Origin: an uncultured Acetatifactor sp. | Lineage (GTDB): Bacteria; Bacillota; Clostridia; Lachnospirales; Lachnospiraceae | Direction of reading: 5' to 3' | Length of the DNA: 64,000 nt | Assembly: GCA_910580225.1 (NCBI GenBank) | Contig: CAJTXE010000018.1 | Coordinates: 1-64,000, forward strand | Shown: piece by piece, positions 1-7,866 of the stretch | Layout: every line of letters starts with the position of its first letter | How positions within the stretch are numbered: the stretch's first letter is position 1 | Notes under the pieces: model-generated | The model's database searches: none | The model's input: the letters and a program-made list of their open reading frames with translations, nothing else | What the model was told of the DNA's origin: nothing | Made by a program: the position numbers and the translations under genes

Positions 1-117
1 AAGAGGCTGTGAACAAATGTTTTGTATACTTTTTAATTTTCAAACACGCTCTAGAATACTCCGGTCAATCCGGGAGACCGTGCAGGAATCAAAAGAGCAG
101 TCCTTCCGCTGTTCCCC

Positions 118-317
118 TCAATCGTATCTCTCACTGAGCAGCTGTTCGTAAGCATAGTCCACTGTCCTCCTGGTCACCTGCAGATATTCCGCCAGAAAAC
201 GCGTAGAGGGAAGCCTCTCCCCGGAGAGAAGCTTCCCAGCTTTGATGTCTTTTTCATATGCTCGTATATCTGCTCATACAGACCCTGTCCCCCGTCCGTC
301 CTGAGCGGAATCGTCAT
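118..317 (-). pseudogene. Frameshifted, truncated GntR/MocR-type regulator remnant
   Basis: Read on the minus strand from the ATG at 317, the frame gives an N-terminal winged-helix start (MTIPLRTDGGQGLYEQIYEH) typical of MocR/PdxR regulators. The match then shifts frame near 250-254, where a run of five T (A on the coding strand) would need six. In the second frame it continues with AGKLLSGERLPSTRFLAEYL and then VTRRTVDYAYEQLL, the recognition helix region, and ends at a TGA at 118-120. The roughly 350-residue aminotransferase-like domain that normally follows is missing. Family knowledge: MocR proteins use PLP as effector. Inference: a dead fragment, unless the shift is a sequencing error; the early stop argues for a real pseudogene. 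Confidence 0.75.
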
Positions 318-344
318 CTCATTCAATCCTGCCTCCCGCCGGTC

Positions 345-1193
345 CTATTTTGCCTTCAGTTCTCTCATCACCTGGTCCTTCATATCCCTGGCCCGGTCCT
401 TGATACGGACGCTGGCATCCCGGGATGTGATTACTGCGCCCAGAAGCCTGGTTGCAACTCCGTAGTCCTTAAACCGCAGTGCCAGTACAGCCACCAGGTA
501 ATCCATTGTAACCGGCGTCATACCGCAGATCGGAAACAATTCTGCCTGTCTTGCTTCAGAGAGTCCTTTATAAGCATTGCTCAGAAACTCTTCCTCCTGC
601 TTCTCCAGCTTCTCCACGAGCTTTTCGTCATAATCCTCTTTTTCCCGCAGGCTTTCCGCATAGCCTCGCAGCAGCCATGCATTTTTCAGGCAGATATATG
701 CTTTTTCGCTTGTTTTTGCGCGTTTTACCAGAGCATTCACAAGCGCCATCTTATATCGCTCCATCGCCTGCTCGTAGCTGTAAGTCTCTTCATTCCAGGT
801 AGTGAGGGTCACCGTCTGACTGATCTTTTCCCGAATCATCTTCGCCTGTGTGGATGTCACATTGGCAAAAAAACGGATCAATGCCGCATAACCGCAGAAC
901 GGACACATGGCTACCTCATATTTTACCGCGTCGATTCCTTCGTACTTGGCGCGAAGATCCTGATCCGTCCCCAACAGTCTGGCTTTGCTGGACTTCATGA
1001 TCTTCGCGTTAAAAGTACTGTCACACACCGGACAGGTAAAAGATCGGTCATAGATCAGATCCTTTTCCTGGATTTTAGGCCGTACAGCAGCTGGTGCTGC
1101 TTCCTTCGCCTCTTCTTTTTTCTCCTCCTCAAAAAGATCCATCCCTTCCAAATTCCCCAGGCCCAGCTTTTTTAAACCCGAAAAAATTCCCAT
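345..1193 (-). CDS. DUF2225 family zinc-ribbon-like protein
   Basis: This is a 282-residue cytoplasmic protein. A short acidic, lysine-rich N-terminal region is followed by a CPVC motif (about residue 54, in FTCPVCDSTF) and a CPFC motif (about residue 97, in AMCPFCGYAAL), probably a zinc site. A helical, TPR-like region then holds many KA/EA residues. This matches DUF2225, common in Clostridia and Bacilli, whose function is unknown. The start at 1193 is chosen over 1205 because GGAGGTGA lies just upstream of it. It sits downstream of glnS on the same strand, about 75 bases away. Confidence 0.85.
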   Translation of the reverse strand: MGIFSGLKKLGLGNLEGMDLFEEEKKEEAKEAAPAAVRPKIQEKDLIYDRSFTCPVCDSTFNAKIMKSSKARLLGTDQDLRAKYEGIDAVKYEVAMCPFCGYAALIRFFANVTSTQAKMIREKISQTVTLTTWNEETYSYEQAMERYKMALVNALVKRAKTSEKAYICLKNAWLLRGYAESLREKEDYDEKLVEKLEKQEEEFLSNAYKGLSEARQAELFPICGMTPVTMDYLVAVLALRFKDYGVATRLLGAVITSRDASVRIKDRARDMKDQVMRELKAK

Positions 1194-1267
1194 CTTCACC
1201 TCCATCCCCTGTACACAAACAACGCAGCAATCATTTTTATGATCCGTCGGCGCCGTTCCCCTGCCTG

Positions 1268-2935
1268 TTACCCCTGCTTCGGCAGCACATAGGAACTCTT
1301 CAGGGAGACGATCCGGTTAAAGACCAGTGCCTCCGGCTTGGAATCCTTTGCGTCTACACAGAAAAATCCCTGTCTTACAAACTGAAAACGATCCGGACTT
1401 AGGGCACCTGCAAAGGCAGGTTCCAAACGACAATCTTTTAAGACAGTCAGAGAATTCGGATTCAAATTCAGGCTTCCGTCCTCATTATATACACCCTTGT
1501 CTTCATCAATGATATTTTCATACAGACGCACCTGTGCCGGCACGGATGTCTCCGCTGACACCCAGTGAATCGTTCCCTTCACCTTTCTTCCATCCGGACT
1601 GTTGCCTCCCCTGGAAGCCGGGTCGTAGGTACCGTGCACTTCGGTAATCCTGCCCGTCTCATCCTTTACACAGCCGGTACACTTCACAAAGTAGGCATTC
1701 ATCAGCCGCACTTCATTTCCAGGAAACATCCGGAAATACTTCTTCGGCGGCTCCTCCATGAAGTCCTCTCTCTCGATATACAGTTCACGGCCAAAGGGAA
1801 CCTCTCTTGTGCCCAGGGCCTCATTTTCCGGATTGTTCCCAACGGTCAGCATCTCGGTCTGCCCCTCTGGATAATTGTCGATCACCAGCTTCACCGGATC
1901 CAGTATCGCCATCATCCGGGGCGCCTTCGCCTTCAGATCTTCCCGGATACAGTATTCCAGCATGGCATAGTCCGCGATGGAATGCGCCTTGGAAACCCCG
2001 CACAATTCCACAAAAAGCTGTATGGATTCCGGTGTGAAACCCCTGCGGCGCAGAGCTGCAATGGACACCAGTCTGGGGTCATCCCAGCCATCCACAATTT
2101 TTTCTTCCACCAGTTTCTTGATATACCGCTTTCCGGTGACTACATTCTTCAGATACAACTTGGCAAACTCAATCTGTCTGGGCGGTACAGGATACTCCAG
2201 CTCTCTCACCACCCAGTCGTAAAGGGGTCTGTGATCCTCGAACTCCAGCGTACAGATGGAATGGGTAATCCCCTCAATGGCATCCTCAATGGGATGGGCA
2301 AAATCATACATGGGATAAATACACCAGGCATCTCCCGTATTGTGATGGCTCATATGGGCCACCCGATAGATAACGGGATCCCGCATATTGATATTCGGTG
2401 AAGCCATATCAATCCGGGCCCGGAGCACTTTCTCTCCATCCGCATATTTCCCCTCCCGCATCTCCGCAAACAGCTGCAGATTTTCCTCCACACTGCGGGT
2501 ATGATAAGGGTCTTCCTTCCCTGGTTCCGTCAGCGTCCCGCGATATTCCCGAATCTGCTCCGCTGTCAGATCCGATACATAGGCCTTTCCCTTTTGAATC
2601 AGCTTCACCGCTGCCTCATACATCTCTCCGAAATAATCGGATGCAAAAAACAGCCTGTCCTCCCAGTCGGCACCCAGCCATTGAATATCTGCCTTGATAG
2701 ACTCCACAAATTCCACATCCTCTTTGGTGGGATTTGTATCGTCAAACCGCATGTTGAATTTACCATGATACTTCTGTGCCAGGCCATAATTCAGGAGAAT
2801 GGATTTGGCATGTCCGATATGCAGATACCCATTGGGTTCCGGCGGAAAGCGGGTGTGCACGGTATCATACACGCCTTCTGCCAGGTCTCTGTCTATCAGC
2901 ATCTCTATAAAATTCTTCGATTCCGTCTCGCTCAT
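1268..2935 (-). CDS. glnS: Glutaminyl-tRNA synthetase
   Basis: This 555-residue class I enzyme charges tRNA-Gln with glutamine in the cytoplasm. The HIGH signature is at 39-42 inside PPEPNGYLHIGHAKS. The catalytic core runs through GDAWCIYPMYDFAHPIEDAI, and the anticodon-binding beta-barrels follow from about residue 340. Length is normal. The second class I signature, usually MSKR in GlnRS, reads VTGKR at about 266-270. This TGKRYIK form also occurs, as I recall, in other Clostridia, so the enzyme is probably active. Many Firmicutes instead use GatCAB amidation; having glnS implies direct charging. Confidence 0.95.
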   Translation of the reverse strand: MSETESKNFIEMLIDRDLAEGVYDTVHTRFPPEPNGYLHIGHAKSILLNYGLAQKYHGKFNMRFDDTNPTKEDVEFVESIKADIQWLGADWEDRLFFASDYFGEMYEAAVKLIQKGKAYVSDLTAEQIREYRGTLTEPGKEDPYHTRSVEENLQLFAEMREGKYADGEKVLRARIDMASPNINMRDPVIYRVAHMSHHNTGDAWCIYPMYDFAHPIEDAIEGITHSICTLEFEDHRPLYDWVVRELEYPVPPRQIEFAKLYLKNVVTGKRYIKKLVEEKIVDGWDDPRLVSIAALRRRGFTPESIQLFVELCGVSKAHSIADYAMLEYCIREDLKAKAPRMMAILDPVKLVIDNYPEGQTEMLTVGNNPENEALGTREVPFGRELYIEREDFMEEPPKKYFRMFPGNEVRLMNAYFVKCTGCVKDETGRITEVHGTYDPASRGGNSPDGRKVKGTIHWVSAETSVPAQVRLYENIIDEDKGVYNEDGSLNLNPNSLTVLKDCRLEPAFAGALSPDRFQFVRQGFFCVDAKDSKPEALVFNRIVSLKSSYVLPKQG

Positions 2936-3049
2936 CTGTCATGTCCTTCCTTTTTCTGCTGCCTGCAGATTTATGCCCGCGATGCAGCCGCCCATGGAAT
3001 TCCGGACCGTAAAAAACGGACCGGCTGCTTTTGTCTCAGGCATAGTGTT

Positions 3050-3079
3050 ATTGTATCATACCCCCATACCATATTTCAA
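3050..3079 (-). promoter_or_regulatory. Sigma-A promoter of glnS
   Basis: On the minus strand TTGAAA (3074-3079) and TACAAT (3050-3055) are 18 bases apart, about 110 bases upstream of the glnS start. Good match to consensus; no T-box motif was recognised in the short leader. Confidence 0.6.
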
Positions 3080-3110
3080 CTATTATCCACCCGCAGTCCG
3101 GGATTTTTGT

Positions 3111-3190
3111 GCCGGACTGTAACCCTTCAGCCAGTCCGGCCCGCCAAGTCAAAAATGCATTCCCTGCACAGCAAAAGCAGTTCCCTGTGC
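3111..3190. terminator. Hairpins between purH and glnS
   Basis: Two inverted repeats lie downstream of purH: GCACAG/CTGTGC (3166-3171 with 3185-3190, followed on the minus strand by a T5 run) and a perfect 9-bp stem GCCGGACTG/CAGTCCGGC (3111-3119 with 3132-3140). They probably end purH transcription, but neither is followed immediately by a strong U tract. Confidence 0.4.
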
Positions 3191-3196
3191 TGTCCC

Positions 3197-4375
3197 TCAA
3201 TGGTGGAACAGACGGATTCCCGTAAATGCCATCACCATATTGTATTTGTCGCAGCACTCGATTACCGCGTCGTCCCTGACGGAACCGCCCGGCTGGGCAA
3301 TATATTTCACACCGCTTTTGTGAGCCCTCTCAATATTATCCGAAAACGGGAAAAAGGCATCGGAACCCAGCGTCACTTCCTGCATGCCGTCCAGCCAGGC
3401 CCGTTTCTCCTCTCTGGTAAACACAGGCGGCTTCACTTTAAATACCTTCTCCCATGCCCCGTCCGCAAGCACATCCATATACTCCTCCCCGATATAGACG
3501 TCAATGGCATTGTCTCTGTCAGCCCTGCCCAGTTTATCCACGAACTGTAAGCCCAATACCTGAGGGGCCTGACGCAGAAACCAGTTATCCGCCTTGGTCC
3601 CCGCCAGCCTGGTACAGTGAATTCGGGACTGCTGCCCCGCTCCGATCCCAATGGCCTGTCCGTCCTTGACATAACACACAGAATTGGACTGGGTGTATTT
3701 CAGAGTGATCAACGCAATCTTCATATCCATAAGCGCCTTCTCCGGTATCTCCCTGTTGACAGTCACCAGATTCGAAAGCAGATCCCCGTTCACATCCAGC
3801 TCATTTCTGCCCTGTTCAAACGTAATACCGTAAACCTGTTTTCTCTCCGCCGGTGCCGGCGTATAGGCGGCATCAATCTGTATCAGGTTGTAATTCCCGC
3901 CCTTCTTGGCTTTCAGCAGAGCCAGAGCCTCCTCTGTATAACCGGGAGCAATACAGCCGTCAGACACTTCCCGCTTAATCAGCTTTGCTGTATCCCTGTC
4001 GCATATATCGGAAAGCGCAACAAAATCCCCAAACGACGACATCCTGTCTGCGCCCCTGGCCCGGGCATAGGCACAGGCCAGGGGAGACAGCTCCCCCAGA
4101 TCACTCACCCAGTAAATCTTCGCCAGTGTTTCGTCCAGCGGAAGTCCCACCGCAGCGCCTGCCGGAGAGACATGCTTAAACGAAGCGGCAGCGGGAAGCC
4201 CTGTGGCCTCCTTCAGTTCCTTCACCAGCTGCCAGCCGTTAAAAGCATCCAGGAAATTGATATATCCCGGTCTGCCGTTCAGCACGGTTACAGGGAGTTC
4301 GCTTCCGTCTTCCATATAGATCCTGGAGGGCTTCTGATTCGGGTTACATCCGTATTTTAATTCGATTTCTTTCAT
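3197..4375 (-). CDS. purH: Stand-alone AICAR transformylase (PurH C-terminal type)
   Basis: This 392-residue cytosolic enzyme formylates AICAR (ZMP) to FAICAR with 10-formyl-THF, the penultimate purine step. It matches the AICARFT domain only: an NPNQKPSR segment near the N terminus, SFKHVSPAGAAVG around 86-98, and a purine-enzyme C terminus ending in FTGIRLFHH. The N-terminal MGS-like IMP cyclohydrolase domain of usual 510-530-residue PurH is absent. The start is supported by AAGGAG ten bases upstream. The preceding gene, 36 bases away, supplies the missing cyclohydrolase. Confidence 0.93.
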   Translation of the reverse strand: MKEIELKYGCNPNQKPSRIYMEDGSELPVTVLNGRPGYINFLDAFNGWQLVKELKEATGLPAAASFKHVSPAGAAVGLPLDETLAKIYWVSDLGELSPLACAYARARGADRMSSFGDFVALSDICDRDTAKLIKREVSDGCIAPGYTEEALALLKAKKGGNYNLIQIDAAYTPAPAERKQVYGITFEQGRNELDVNGDLLSNLVTVNREIPEKALMDMKIALITLKYTQSNSVCYVKDGQAIGIGAGQQSRIHCTRLAGTKADNWFLRQAPQVLGLQFVDKLGRADRDNAIDVYIGEEYMDVLADGAWEKVFKVKPPVFTREEKRAWLDGMQEVTLGSDAFFPFSDNIERAHKSGVKYIAQPGGSVRDDAVIECCDKYNMVMAFTGIRLFHH

Positions 4376-4411
4376 ATTGATGAACTCCTTCCTCTCTTTT
4401 TGTTTACGCCT

Positions 4412-5122
4412 TTATCTCTGATTTTTATTCAGGATGCGTGTCTCATACATTCCGGTTTCCAGGTCGATATACCGTACAAACAGCGACACTTTGTTCTCTT
4501 CGTTCAGGCTGTCCCACAGCATACCTGCGAAACTGTCAATATCTCCTTCCACCGCCACCTTTGTGGGTTCTCCCCGGAAGCTCGGCAGCGGATCTCCGTC
4601 ATGCATATACGTATGAAGGAAACGTCCCTCCCCGGAAGCAGGACGATCATAGTGGAAGGTGTATCGGTTGCAGCAGGCCGGATCACCGTCATTACTCTTC
4701 AGGATAGACATCGTCATGTCAAATCCTCCCTTTTCCAGGTGTACCAGCCCGGAAATCCTTGGGGTATAATTCGGACCATCCGGTTCATATTCCCTGCTTC
4801 GCAGCGCCTGCTCAAAAGTCATCCCCTTCTCCAGGCCGTCATAAATCGTATCTGTCTGGTCCCCATTTGTGACGATAGTGTCATTTTCCCTCACCCGCAC
4901 CGGCGCATAAATGACCAGACTGGGATCCACCAGCCTGGAGGGTTCAAAGGCTTCCGTACGGATTCCCTCTCCTTCCGTCACAAAGATACGGTTGCGGCTG
5001 TTAACGCTTCGTCCCATAATAAAATACGCGATCACGGCGCTTTTACCGTCTCCGGAACGCCCAATGACAATTCCTCTTCCGGGATACGCATTGCTTCTCA
5101 ATTCCTCATTCAATTGTATCAT
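4412..5122 (-). CDS. purO: IMP cyclohydrolase, PurO type
   Basis: This 236-residue protein is predicted to close the ring of FAICAR to IMP, the last step of purine synthesis. The N terminus (SNAYPGRGIVIGRSGDGKS) and the run VTNGDQTDTIYDGL match the PurO family (PF07826), first known from archaea. The 5122 start has AGGAGGTAAGT directly upstream; the same frame is open to 5416, but that extension crosses the riboswitch and has no protein-like character. It lies in one operon with the AICAR transformylase, so two genes replace one bifunctional PurH. Confidence 0.88.
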   Translation of the reverse strand: MIQLNEELRSNAYPGRGIVIGRSGDGKSAVIAYFIMGRSVNSRNRIFVTEGEGIRTEAFEPSRLVDPSLVIYAPVRVRENDTIVTNGDQTDTIYDGLEKGMTFEQALRSREYEPDGPNYTPRISGLVHLEKGGFDMTMSILKSNDGDPACCNRYTFHYDRPASGEGRFLHTYMHDGDPLPSFRGEPTKVAVEGDIDSFAGMLWDSLNEENKVSLFVRYIDLETGMYETRILNKNQR

Positions 5123-5278
5123 ACTTACCTCCTGTTCCGCTTCCATCTTATGCGTGGTTTCCGCGCCGTCTGCCCAGCCGGCACCCGACACGGGAAATAC
5201 AACCGTCCCTGCAGAACTTCTGTTCGGGGATAGAAAGCAAGCCGGCCTTGTAGCGCTGCTTTGCGTATCCTGCTCAAC

Positions 5279-5327
5279 GAAAAACCAGCCTGTGTTTTTC
5301 CTGCCATCAGCAGCAGGACCACACAGG
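5279..5327 (-). terminator. Terminator/expression platform of the ZTP riboswitch
   Basis: On the minus strand CCTGTGT, CCTGC, GCAGG and ACACAGG form a two-part stem (5289-5327), followed by CTGG and five T (5281-5285 region). It lies between the riboswitch and purO, as expected for a transcriptional switch that ligand binding would disrupt. The competing antiterminator pairing was not worked out. Confidence 0.6.
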
Positions 5328-5344
5328 TCTCCATTGACATCAAC

Positions 5345-5425
5345 GAACAGTGCCCAGACGGTCGGCTTACATGAATGTCCGCACTTCCTGTGGGTGCTCC
5401 CACTTCCGTCAGTCATGCAGACGAT
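5345..5425 (-). promoter_or_regulatory. ZTP (pfl motif) riboswitch
   Basis: The minus strand shows the ZTP aptamer layout. P1 is GTCTGCA/TGCGGAC (perfect 7 bp). Inside it are the conserved TGACTGACGG and hairpin GTGGG/CCCAC, and after a linker the P3 hallmark GCCGACCGTCTGGGCA. Known biology: it senses ZTP/ZMP, which build up when 10-formyl-THF is short, and turns on purine and folate genes. Here it precedes purO-purH, so the ligand ZMP is the substrate of the second gene. It sits right after a promoter and before a terminator. Confidence 0.9.
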
Positions 5426-5434
5426 CTGATTTTT

Positions 5435-5463
5435 ATCTTACACAATCCCTTTTTATTTTGCAA
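5435..5463 (-). promoter_or_regulatory. Sigma-A promoter of the purO-purH operon
   Basis: On the minus strand TTGCAA (5458-5463) and TAAGAT (5435-5440) have a 17-base spacer, placing the start of transcription a few bases before the riboswitch P1 stem. Confidence 0.65.
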
Positions 5464-5514
5464 GCTATTTCAAAAATTATTTTGTGTAAGTAACAAAAGA
5501 GCGATAAAAACCGG

Positions 5515-5543
5515 TTGAAATCATCCGAAAAAAATTATATAAT
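5515..5543 (+). promoter_or_regulatory. Sigma-A promoter of the orphan flagellin gene
   Basis: TTGAAA (5515-5520), a 17-base spacer and a perfect TATAAT (5538-5543) lie about 38 bases upstream of the flagellin start. A housekeeping promoter, rather than a sigma-28 type, is unusual for a flagellin gene. Confidence 0.75.
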
Positions 5544-5580
5544 AAAGGGGCAAAATCGTTGCAGCAAAGGAGGTGTTATT

Positions 5581-6342
5581 ATGAATACAATATCTGCAGG
5601 CAACAGGCTCTTTCCTTCTTATTCCCATCTTTCCAGCGGCAAACGCATCAATACTGCGGCAGACGATGCAGCAGGACTTGCCATTGGACAGAAAATGCAG
5701 AAAGAAGAAACCGGATTGCGTGTAGGCGGGCAGAACGCCCAGGAAGGCATTGGTGTCTTAAACGTAGCTGACGGCGCATTGAGCGGTGTGATGGATTCTC
5801 TCCAGAGGATCCGCGATCTTGCCCTTCGTTCCATGAACGGAACATCCTCTGCATCAGACAAAGCCTACTACCAAAATGAGATAGACCAGCTGAAGGAAGG
5901 CATCCAGTCAATGTCCAAAACCACTTCCCTGAATGAGCAGAAGCTCCTGGACGGAAGCATGGCTGATATGCACCTGGCTACCAACCCCGACGGCAGCGGC
6001 ATGAGGATCGGTATGGCCAACTCCACTCTGGAGGCGCTGGGCATTGCCGATTTTGATGTGACGAAAGGCAATTTCAGCCTGGACGCCATCGACGATGCCA
6101 TAAATATGGTATCCCAGCAGAGAGGCAGTCTCGGCGCTTCCACCAATCGCCTGGAACATACCTACAATAACAATACGTCTATGTCCCTGGAACAGCTCAA
6201 GTCCAGAAGCCGCATAGAAGATCTGGATATGCCAAAGGCGATTTCCGAGAAGAAAAAAGAAGAACTGCTGGACCAGTACAGAACTCTGATGATGAAGAGA
6301 CAGATGAATCAGAATTCCATGGTGGTAAAACTGTTCCAGTAA
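5581..6342 (+). CDS. Flagellin-like protein with shortened N terminus
   Basis: This 253-residue protein has clear flagellin signatures: LSSGKRINTAADDAAGLAIG near residue 17, a D1 helix with GIGVLNVADGALSGVMDSLQ, LALRSMNGT, LNEQKLLDG, and a C-terminal SRIEDLDMPKAISE. There is no D2/D3 region. Canonical flagellins carry about 35-40 residues before LSSG; here there are only about 16, so part of the N-terminal D0 helix is missing. The C-terminal D0 is also diverged (ends VVKLFQ rather than VLQLL-type). AAAGGAGGTG before ATG 5581 fixes the start; no flagellin-like sequence lies upstream in frame. No other motility gene is in the window. Confidence 0.88.
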   Translation: MNTISAGNRLFPSYSHLSSGKRINTAADDAAGLAIGQKMQKEETGLRVGGQNAQEGIGVLNVADGALSGVMDSLQRIRDLALRSMNGTSSASDKAYYQNEIDQLKEGIQSMSKTTSLNEQKLLDGSMADMHLATNPDGSGMRIGMANSTLEALGIADFDVTKGNFSLDAIDDAINMVSQQRGSLGASTNRLEHTYNNNTSMSLEQLKSRSRIEDLDMPKAISEKKKEELLDQYRTLMMKRQMNQNSMVVKLFQ

Positions 6343-6380
6343 TCTCGCCCCACTCATTGGGATCAGATTCCGGTATTAAG

Positions 6381-6428
6381 AAACAGCAGCACAGACGGAC
6401 CAGCGTGTCCCTGTACTGCTGTTTTCTC
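6381..6428. terminator. Bidirectional terminator between flagellin and MATE genes
   Basis: AAACAGCAG (6381-6389) pairs with CTGCTGTTT (6416-6424), with inner ACAG/CTGT and GGAC/GTCC pairings. T runs follow on the plus strand, and A/T-rich sequence flanks the other side. The two genes converge here. Confidence 0.8.
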
Positions 6429-6435
6429 CTTTTTC

Positions 6436-7830
6436 TCAGCTTTTCTCCAGTCCCTGATCAAATCCGTGCACCCAGTCGCAGCAGAGATAGTAAAACAGAT
6501 AAATGACGGAACTGATCCCCCATGTCAGCGGATAAGCCCAGTAAATATACCCGATCTCATGGGTCAGGTGCATCACGGCAAAGATATAGGTAATCCTCAG
6601 CAGACACCACACTGCCAGCATCACACACATGGGCACGAACGCCTTCCCTGCCCCGCGGCAGATTGCAGCCACAGCATGAGAAAATGCCAGCAGACAGAAA
6701 AACAGCGATACCGTCCGGGACTGAAGAACACCCAGTTCAATGACACCCGGAGTCTGATCAAACAGCCCGATGAGTTTCGGAGAAAAAATGTAACAAAAGA
6801 CACCTATGGCCTCCGCCAGCAGCATCGCTGCCAGTATGCTGAACCGAGCCCCTTTTTTCGCTCTGTCGTACTGTCTGGCGCCCAGATTCTGGCTGATAAA
6901 CGTGGTACTTGCCATATTGAAACTGGTGATGGGCAGGAAGGCAAAGCCCTCGATCTTGGCATGGGTGCCGTAAGCGGCCATGGCCAGCTTGCCGAAAGAA
7001 TTAATCTGGGACTGCACGATGACATTGGCAAAAGCGATCACTGAATTCTGTACCCCGGAGGGCAGGCCGTTGCGGACAATCTCTTTCAGCATATCCCCAT
7101 GGAACCGGATCCCGGACCACTCCACGGTAAACACATTCCCTTTTTTCATCAGATGTATCATACACAGCACCACGCTGGCAGCCTGGGATATCACCGTCGC
7201 TATAGCCGCAGACCACACGCCCCAGCGGAACACCGCCAAAAATACCACATCCAGCACCACGTTCAGGATCGAGGAAAATATCAGATAATACAGCGGCCGC
7301 CGGCTGTCCCCCAGGGCATTCATGATGCTGCGGCAGACATTGTAAAGTACCAGTGCCAGCGATCCCAGAAAATAGTATCGGAAATACGAAATCGCTTCCG
7401 GCAGCACTTCCGGGTCCGTCTGCATCCACACCAGAAACGTGGGAGTCAGAGCCACACCCACCACTGTCAGCAGTCCCCCTGCCGCCAGTCCGAATGCCAG
7501 CACCGTATGGATGGCCCGGGATACCCGGTCCTGATCTCCCGCCCCGAAATAACGGGAGATTACCACCCCTGCACCCATGGCGATGCCGGCGAAGAAACTG
7601 ATCATGAGAAAAATCAGGGTACCAGATGACGTCACCGCTGCCAGCGCATTTGTCCCCAAATACCTGCCTACAATGAAAGCGTCCGCCGTGTTGTAAAGCT
7701 GCTGAAATACCTGACTTAAAAATATGGGAAGGGCAAAACCGAGCATCAGAGAATATGGATTGCCCGTTGTCATATCCCTGGTGTGAGACACCGCTGCCTT
7801 TTGATCGTTATTTCGTATCTTTGTCGTCAT
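6436..7830 (-). CDS. MATE family multidrug/cation antiporter
   Basis: A 464-residue inner-membrane protein with about 12 hydrophobic segments and the MATE hallmark near the N terminus (FALPIFLSQVFQQLYNTADA, FIVGRYLG). The second half repeats the pattern (SFNMASTTFISQNLGA). MATE proteins exchange Na+ or H+ for cationic drugs or metabolites; substrate here is unknown. It follows the transglutaminase gene on the same strand with a 36-base gap, so it may be the distal gene of that cluster. Confidence 0.92.
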   Translation of the reverse strand: MTTKIRNNDQKAAVSHTRDMTTGNPYSLMLGFALPIFLSQVFQQLYNTADAFIVGRYLGTNALAAVTSSGTLIFLMISFFAGIAMGAGVVISRYFGAGDQDRVSRAIHTVLAFGLAAGGLLTVVGVALTPTFLVWMQTDPEVLPEAISYFRYYFLGSLALVLYNVCRSIMNALGDSRRPLYYLIFSSILNVVLDVVFLAVFRWGVWSAAIATVISQAASVVLCMIHLMKKGNVFTVEWSGIRFHGDMLKEIVRNGLPSGVQNSVIAFANVIVQSQINSFGKLAMAAYGTHAKIEGFAFLPITSFNMASTTFISQNLGARQYDRAKKGARFSILAAMLLAEAIGVFCYIFSPKLIGLFDQTPGVIELGVLQSRTVSLFFCLLAFSHAVAAICRGAGKAFVPMCVMLAVWCLLRITYIFAVMHLTHEIGYIYWAYPLTWGISSVIYLFYYLCCDWVHGFDQGLEKS

Positions 7831-7866
7831 TTTTCTTTTAAAGTCCTTTCCTGCTGTCTTTGAATT

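Noticed and set aside
1..60. End of an insertion sequence (AGAGCGTGTTTGAAAA on the reverse strand)
   Set aside because: It looks like a transposon end and has a weak echo at 27040, but no transposase or matching opposite end is in view.
258..1175. 305-residue open frame on the plus strand
   Set aside because: It lies antisense to the DUF2225 gene, has biased Cys/His/Leu content typical of a shadow frame, and has no ribosome site.
5123..5416. N-terminal extension of the purO frame
   Set aside because: It covers the riboswitch and terminator and has no protein-like conservation; AGGAGG sits directly before ATG 5122.
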